9,288 bases of DNA from Sulfitobacter sp. (GTDB lineage Bacteria; Pseudomonadota; Alphaproteobacteria; Rhodobacterales; Rhodobacteraceae): contig JAGXHD010000157.1 in NCBI GenBank assembly GCA_024636395.1, positions 1-9,288 of the forward strand, given 5' to 3'. Positions within the stretch are counted from its first letter, which is position 1. Each line of letters opens with the position of its first letter. Under the pieces are notes generated by a model that was not told the DNA's origin, ran no database searches, and saw only the letters and a list, made by a program, of their open reading frames with translations. Shown in pieces: positions 6,683 through 9,288 of this stretch. Position numbers and translations under genes: made by a program.

Positions 6683-6805
6683 TTGATTTTTCTTCGGGCG
6701 GACTAGTTTTTACTCCCATGTCAATGATCGCGATGAGCGCGTTCTGGGTGGTCTGTCCCTTATCGGCGACGTCGACCGCTCTCAATTTCCCCGAAGAAAA
6801 GTTGA
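6683..6805 (+). repeat. Long-range inverted repeat upstream of the solute-binding protein gene
   Basis: TTTTCTTCGGG (6688-6698) and CCCGAAGAAAA (6790-6800) are perfect inverted copies separated by 91 bases. In RNA the pairing extends outward through 6683-6687 with 6801-6805 (two Watson-Crick and three G-U pairs), giving 16 contiguous pairs. The 3' arm ends 10 bases before the ATG at 6816 and would partly cover the ribosome landing site. The enclosed DNA also carries the palindrome CGACGTCG (6767-6774). Confidence 0.6.
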
Positions 6806-6819
6806 CGAGACAAACATGA
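6718..6819 (+). CDS. Candidate 33-residue upstream reading frame, coupled to the next gene
   Basis: The frame starts at ATG 6718 and ends with TGA 6817-6819, which shares bases with the ATG at 6816 in an ATGA overlap, the arrangement typical of translational coupling. The peptide begins MSMIAMSAFWVVCPLSATST and ends EEKLTRQT. Other in-frame ATG codons occur at 6724 and 6733. I see no strong Shine-Dalgarno sequence before any of them, and the peptide matches nothing I recognise. It lies inside the long inverted repeat, whose 3' arm encodes its PEEKL segment. It may be a regulatory leader peptide or a chance frame. Confidence 0.3.
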   Translation: MSMIAMSAFWVVCPLSATSTALNFPEEKLTRQT

Positions 6820-8456
6820 CACAACCAGATCAAATTCATTCCGCTGCCCGCACTTATGCCCAAGAAGTCGCGGACGGTACCTTGTCGCGGCGCGAATTCC
6901 TGACACGCGCAACCGTCCTCGGCGTGACGACGTCGGCAGCCTACGGCCTGCTTGGTCTGGCACGGCCCGCAGCCGCGGCGGCCCACATCGCACCGGGCGG
7001 CACGCTGCGGATCGAATCGTCCGTGAAGGCGCAAAAGGATCCGCGCACCTTTGACTGGCCGCAATTGTCGAATTTTACCCGCGGGTATTTCGAGTACCTC
7101 TCCGAGTACCAGATCGACGGGACGATCACGCCGATGCTGTTGGAAAGCTGGGAGGTAAATGACGACGCCACGGAATATACGCTTCGGGTCCGGCCTGCTG
7201 TGACGTGGAATAACGGGGAGCCGTTCACCGCGCAGGACGTGGCCTTCAACATCGCGCGCTGGTGCGAGAAGAATGTCGAGGGAAACTCGATGGCATCGCG
7301 TATGGGCTCTCTGGTAGACGAGGAAACGGGGATGGCCCGCGAGGGTGCGATTACCGTGGTGGACGATATGACCGTTCGGCTGTCTCTGGCGGCGCCCGAT
7401 ATTACTCTCATCGCGGGTTTCTCGGATTATCCGGCTTCCGTTGTTCATTCCTCGTTCAACGGTGATCCGCTCGACAATCCTATCGGAACCGGGCCTTACC
7501 TGCCCGGTGAATACGAGGTCGGTGTGCGGGCGGCGCTCGTCAAAAACGAAGATCATACGTGGTGGGGTGAGGGCGCGGCCCTCGACCGTATCGAATTCAT
7601 CGATTACGGCACCGATCAAGCATCAATTTTCGCGGCGGTGGATTCCGATGAGGTCGATATGATTTACGAATCCATCGGGGAGTTCGTTACCCTGCTTGAC
7701 GATGTCGGCTGGACGAAATCCGAGGCGATCACGGCCAACACGGTGGTCGTGCGGACAAATCAGGCTGCCGAGATCGATGGGGTGAGGCCGTACTCCGACG
7801 CGCGGGTGCGCCTGGCGCTTGCGATGGCGATCGACAACAACGTACTGCTGGAGTTGGGCTTTTCCGGCAACGGGACGGTCGCTGAAAACCACCATGTCTC
7901 GCCCATCCACCCCGAATATGCGGAAATGCCCGCGCCTGTATTCGATCCTGCAGGTGCCAAGGCGCTGCTGGAAGAAGCGGGCATGGCCGATTTTGAGCAT
8001 GATCTGATTTCTATCGACGACACGTGGCGCAAGGATACCTCGGACGCGGCGGCGGCAATGCTGCGTGATGCGGGGATTCCTGTCAAACGGACGGTCCTGC
8101 CGGGATCGACGTTCTGGAACGAGTGGGCGAAATATCCATTCTCAACGACGGATTGGGCGCAGCGCCCGTTGGGCGTTCAGGTGCTTGCCCTTGCCTACCG
8201 CTCCGGCGAGGCTTGGAACGAGAGTGCGTTTGCCAATCCGGAGTTCGATGCTCTGCTGGCCGACGCGCTTGCCATCGCAGACGCGGATCAGCGCCGCGAG
8301 GTCATGGCAAAACTCCAGAAGATCATGCAGGATGAAGGCGTTATCATTCAACCTTACTGGCGCTCGATCTACCGCCATCACAAGGAGACGGTTGTGGGAG
8401 CGGAAATGCACCCCACCTTCGAGATGCATGTCGCCAAGATGGGCTTTGCCGCCTGA
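6816..8456 (+). CDS. Tat-exported family 5 solute-binding protein of an ABC importer
   Basis: A 546-residue periplasmic binding protein of the peptide/nickel/opine class (SBP_bac_5). Such proteins deliver oligopeptides or other ligands to an inner-membrane ABC importer. A twin-arginine signal is clear: SRREFLT (residues 24-30), a hydrophobic stretch to about 49, and probable cleavage after the alanine run near 52-56, so it should be exported folded by Tat. Family features follow in order: GGTLRIE (61-67), TPMLLESWEVNDDATEYTLR, VTWNNGEPFTAQDVAFNIAR, NPIGTGPY, and a late region from VRLALAMAIDNN on that forms the second lobe. Length is normal. The ribosome site is weak (GAGA at 6807-6810), and a 33-codon frame overlaps the start, suggesting coupling. 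No permease or ATPase gene is adjacent, so the ligand cannot be inferred. Two hairpins follow the stop codon. Confidence 0.93.
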   Translation: MTQPDQIHSAARTYAQEVADGTLSRREFLTRATVLGVTTSAAYGLLGLARPAAAAAHIAPGGTLRIESSVKAQKDPRTFDWPQLSNFTRGYFEYLSEYQIDGTITPMLLESWEVNDDATEYTLRVRPAVTWNNGEPFTAQDVAFNIARWCEKNVEGNSMASRMGSLVDEETGMAREGAITVVDDMTVRLSLAAPDITLIAGFSDYPASVVHSSFNGDPLDNPIGTGPYLPGEYEVGVRAALVKNEDHTWWGEGAALDRIEFIDYGTDQASIFAAVDSDEVDMIYESIGEFVTLLDDVGWTKSEAITANTVVVRTNQAAEIDGVRPYSDARVRLALAMAIDNNVLLELGFSGNGTVAENHHVSPIHPEYAEMPAPVFDPAGAKALLEEAGMADFEHDLISIDDTWRKDTSDAAAAMLRDAGIPVKRTVLPGSTFWNEWAKYPFSTTDWAQRPLGVQVLALAYRSGEAWNESAFANPEFDALLADALAIADADQRREVMAKLQKIMQDEGVIIQPYWRSIYRHHKETVVGAEMHPTFEMHVAKMGFAA

Positions 8457-8469
8457 CCAGAGCCGGACC

Positions 8470-8498
8470 GCCGCCTGCCGCATCGTCGCGCGGGCGGC
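8470..8498 (+). terminator. First hairpin after the solute-binding protein gene
   Basis: GCCGCCTGC (8470-8478) pairs with GCGGGCGGC (8490-8498) over nine base pairs with one T-G pair and an 11-base loop, 13 bases after the stop at 8456. AATTCGC follows rather than a T run. It probably ends or protects the upstream transcript. Confidence 0.5.
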
Positions 8499-8516
8499 AA
8501 TTCGCACAAGCCGGGC

Positions 8517-8548
8517 GCGCGGCCAAGGCACTCTTGCCAAGGCCGCGC
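8517..8548 (+). terminator. Second tandem hairpin between the solute-binding protein gene and rpsA
   Basis: GCGCGGCC (8517-8524) pairs with GGCCGCGC (8541-8548). Inside it GGCA (8527-8530) pairs with TGCC (8535-8538) around a CTCT loop, with a symmetrical AA/AA internal loop. The twelve pairs are all Watson-Crick. No T run follows, so a terminator role is possible but not shown. Its right half overlaps the candidate rpsA promoter. Confidence 0.45.
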
Positions 8549-8562
8549 TGAAAGCCTATACG
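8534..8562 (+). promoter_or_regulatory. Candidate sigma-70 promoter for rpsA
   Basis: TTGCCA (8534-8539, five of six consensus bases) and TATACG (8557-8562, four of six) are separated by exactly 17 bases. Transcription would start near 8569, leaving a leader of about 175 bases before the rpsA ATG. This is the best promoter-like pair I find in the 287 bases between the two genes. Confidence 0.45.
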
Positions 8563-8611
8563 CGCCCTTGTCTAAGGAGCGGATACACGTTCCGGGCGCG
8601 ATATCTCAGGC

Positions 8612-8641
8612 AGGGTCGGATTGTTCCGGCCCTCTTTCTTT
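8612..8641 (+). terminator. Intrinsic terminator inside the rpsA upstream region
   Basis: AGGGTCGGA (8612-8620) pairs with TCCGGCCCT (8625-8633) over nine contiguous pairs (one T-G) with a TTGT loop, directly followed by the T-rich CTTTCTTT (8634-8641). This is the most complete terminator in the window. It lies 102 bases before the rpsA start and downstream of the candidate promoter, so it could end a small RNA, attenuate rpsA, or be the last barrier to read-through from upstream. Confidence 0.65.
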
Positions 8642-8743
8642 ATCGCAAACGGATCTGTCTGCCCCGAAGTCCAATTCACACCCAAGACCGGCGGAGACAA
8701 CCGCACGGCCAGATACATCACTCAAAAGGATACGATACGCTAC

Positions 8744-9288
8744 ATGGCGAATATGATGGACGAGTTTGAAGCACTCTTGAACGAAAGCTTCGAAATGGAC
8801 ACGCCCGAAGAGGGTTCTGTTGTCAAAGGCAAGGTTATCGCGATCGAAGCGGGCCAAGCCATCATCGACGTAGGCTACAAGATGGAAGGCCGCGTCGAGC
8901 TCAAAGAATTTGCCGAACCAGGCGAACAGCCCAAAGTTGAAGTCGGCGATGAAGTCGAAGTGTTCCTGCGTCAGGTAGAGAACTCCCGTGGCGAAGCCGT
9001 TATCTCCCGCGAGATGGCGCGCCGCGAAGAAGCATGGGACCGTCTGGAAAAAGCCTACGCATCCGAAGAGCGCGTCGAGGGTGCGATCTTTGGCCGTGTC
9101 AAAGGTGGCTTTACCGTGGATCTGGGCGGCGCCGTGGCGTTCCTGCCCGGCTCGCAGGTCGATGTGCGCCCCGTGCGCGATGCAGGCCCGCTCATGGGTC
9201 TCAAGCAGCCGTTCCAGGTTCTCAAGATGGACCGTCGCCGTGGCAACATCGTTGTATCGCGCCGTGCGATCCTCGAAGAGAGCCGTGC
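8744..9288 (+). CDS. rpsA: Ribosomal protein S1, 5' part
   Basis: The frame runs off the right edge, giving 181 codons of a protein usually near 550-570 residues. S1 binds mRNA on the 30S subunit and helps start translation, especially on messages with weak Shine-Dalgarno sites. Two S1-type OB-fold repeats are visible. The first (about residues 24-91) includes VVKGKVIAIEAGQAIIDVGY and ends in ENSRGEAVISREMA. The second (about 110-175) includes GAIFGRVKGGFTVDLGGAVA, FLPGSQVDVRPVRD and MDRRRGNIVVSRRAI. The protein from this ATG begins MANMMDEFEALLNESF, as expected for the group; ATG codons at 8753 and 8756 are in frame but later. AAGGA (8726-8730) lies 13 bases upstream, rather far, which is not surprising because rpsA messages often depend on S1 itself. 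Between 8642 and 8743 I see no further structure beyond GATAC repeats near 8712, 8729 and 8734. Confidence 0.96.
   Translation, partial: MANMMDEFEALLNESFEMDTPEEGSVVKGKVIAIEAGQAIIDVGYKMEGRVELKEFAEPGEQPKVEVGDEVEVFLRQVENSRGEAVISREMARREEAWDRLEKAYASEERVEGAIFGRVKGGFTVDLGGAVAFLPGSQVDVRPVRDAGPLMGLKQPFQVLKMDRRRGNIVVSRRAILEESR

Noticed and set aside
6552..7619. 355-codon minus-strand frame
   Set aside because: It runs antisense to the rhodanese end and the solute-binding protein, and its translation shows no recognisable family. It is a by-product of high GC content.
8609..8663. GGCAG (8609-8613) with CTGCC (8659-8663) as an antiterminator for the rpsA leader terminator
   Set aside because: The 3' partner lies beyond the T tract, so it would be made only after the termination decision.
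8065..8769. 234-codon plus-strand frame spanning the end of the solute-binding protein gene and the rpsA leader
   Set aside because: It overlaps a clear gene in another frame, is rich in arginine and serine as expected of a shifted frame, and crosses hairpins and the rpsA start.

Overview
The window reads as chromosomal core DNA of a marine Rhodobacterales alphaproteobacterium (Roseobacter group). The proteins have the character of that group, the gene order is familiar for it, and metK is preceded by a SAM/SAH riboswitch, a class known almost only from Rhodobacterales. The genus is not fixed by the sequence. No mobile element, tRNA, rRNA or CRISPR array is visible.

Layout, left to right. 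(1) The 3' part of lnt (apolipoprotein N-acyltransferase), cut by the window edge. (2) A promoter candidate overlapping the lnt stop codon, a compact SAM/SAH riboswitch and metK, so SAM synthetase appears to be controlled by its own product. (3) A strong hairpin terminator for metK that lies inside the last codons of a convergent minus-strand gene for an orphan response regulator with an unrecognised C-terminal half. (4) The divergent gene trmB (tRNA m7G46 methyltransferase, a SAM user). (5) aroA (class II EPSP synthase), overlapping cmk (cytidylate kinase) by 8 bases. (6) Two accessory genes: a single-domain rhodanese and a Tat-exported family 5 solute-binding protein with no permease genes beside it. 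(7) The 5' part of rpsA (ribosomal protein S1), behind a 287-base region rich in RNA hairpins.

Most genes are housekeeping: lipoprotein maturation, SAM supply and use, aromatic amino acid synthesis, CMP/dCMP phosphorylation and translation. cmk and rpsA are neighbours in many proteobacteria; here the rhodanese and the solute-binding protein sit between them, which looks like a lineage-specific insertion.

The less ordinary material is in the non-coding DNA. Besides the riboswitch, there is a 33-codon reading frame that ends in an ATGA overlap with the solute-binding protein start and is enclosed by arms that could form a 16-bp RNA duplex. The rpsA upstream region holds two tandem hairpins, a good promoter candidate, and an intrinsic terminator placed between that promoter and the rpsA start. 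I see no clearly new multi-gene system. The uORF/duplex and the rpsA leader are the best candidates for undescribed regulation.
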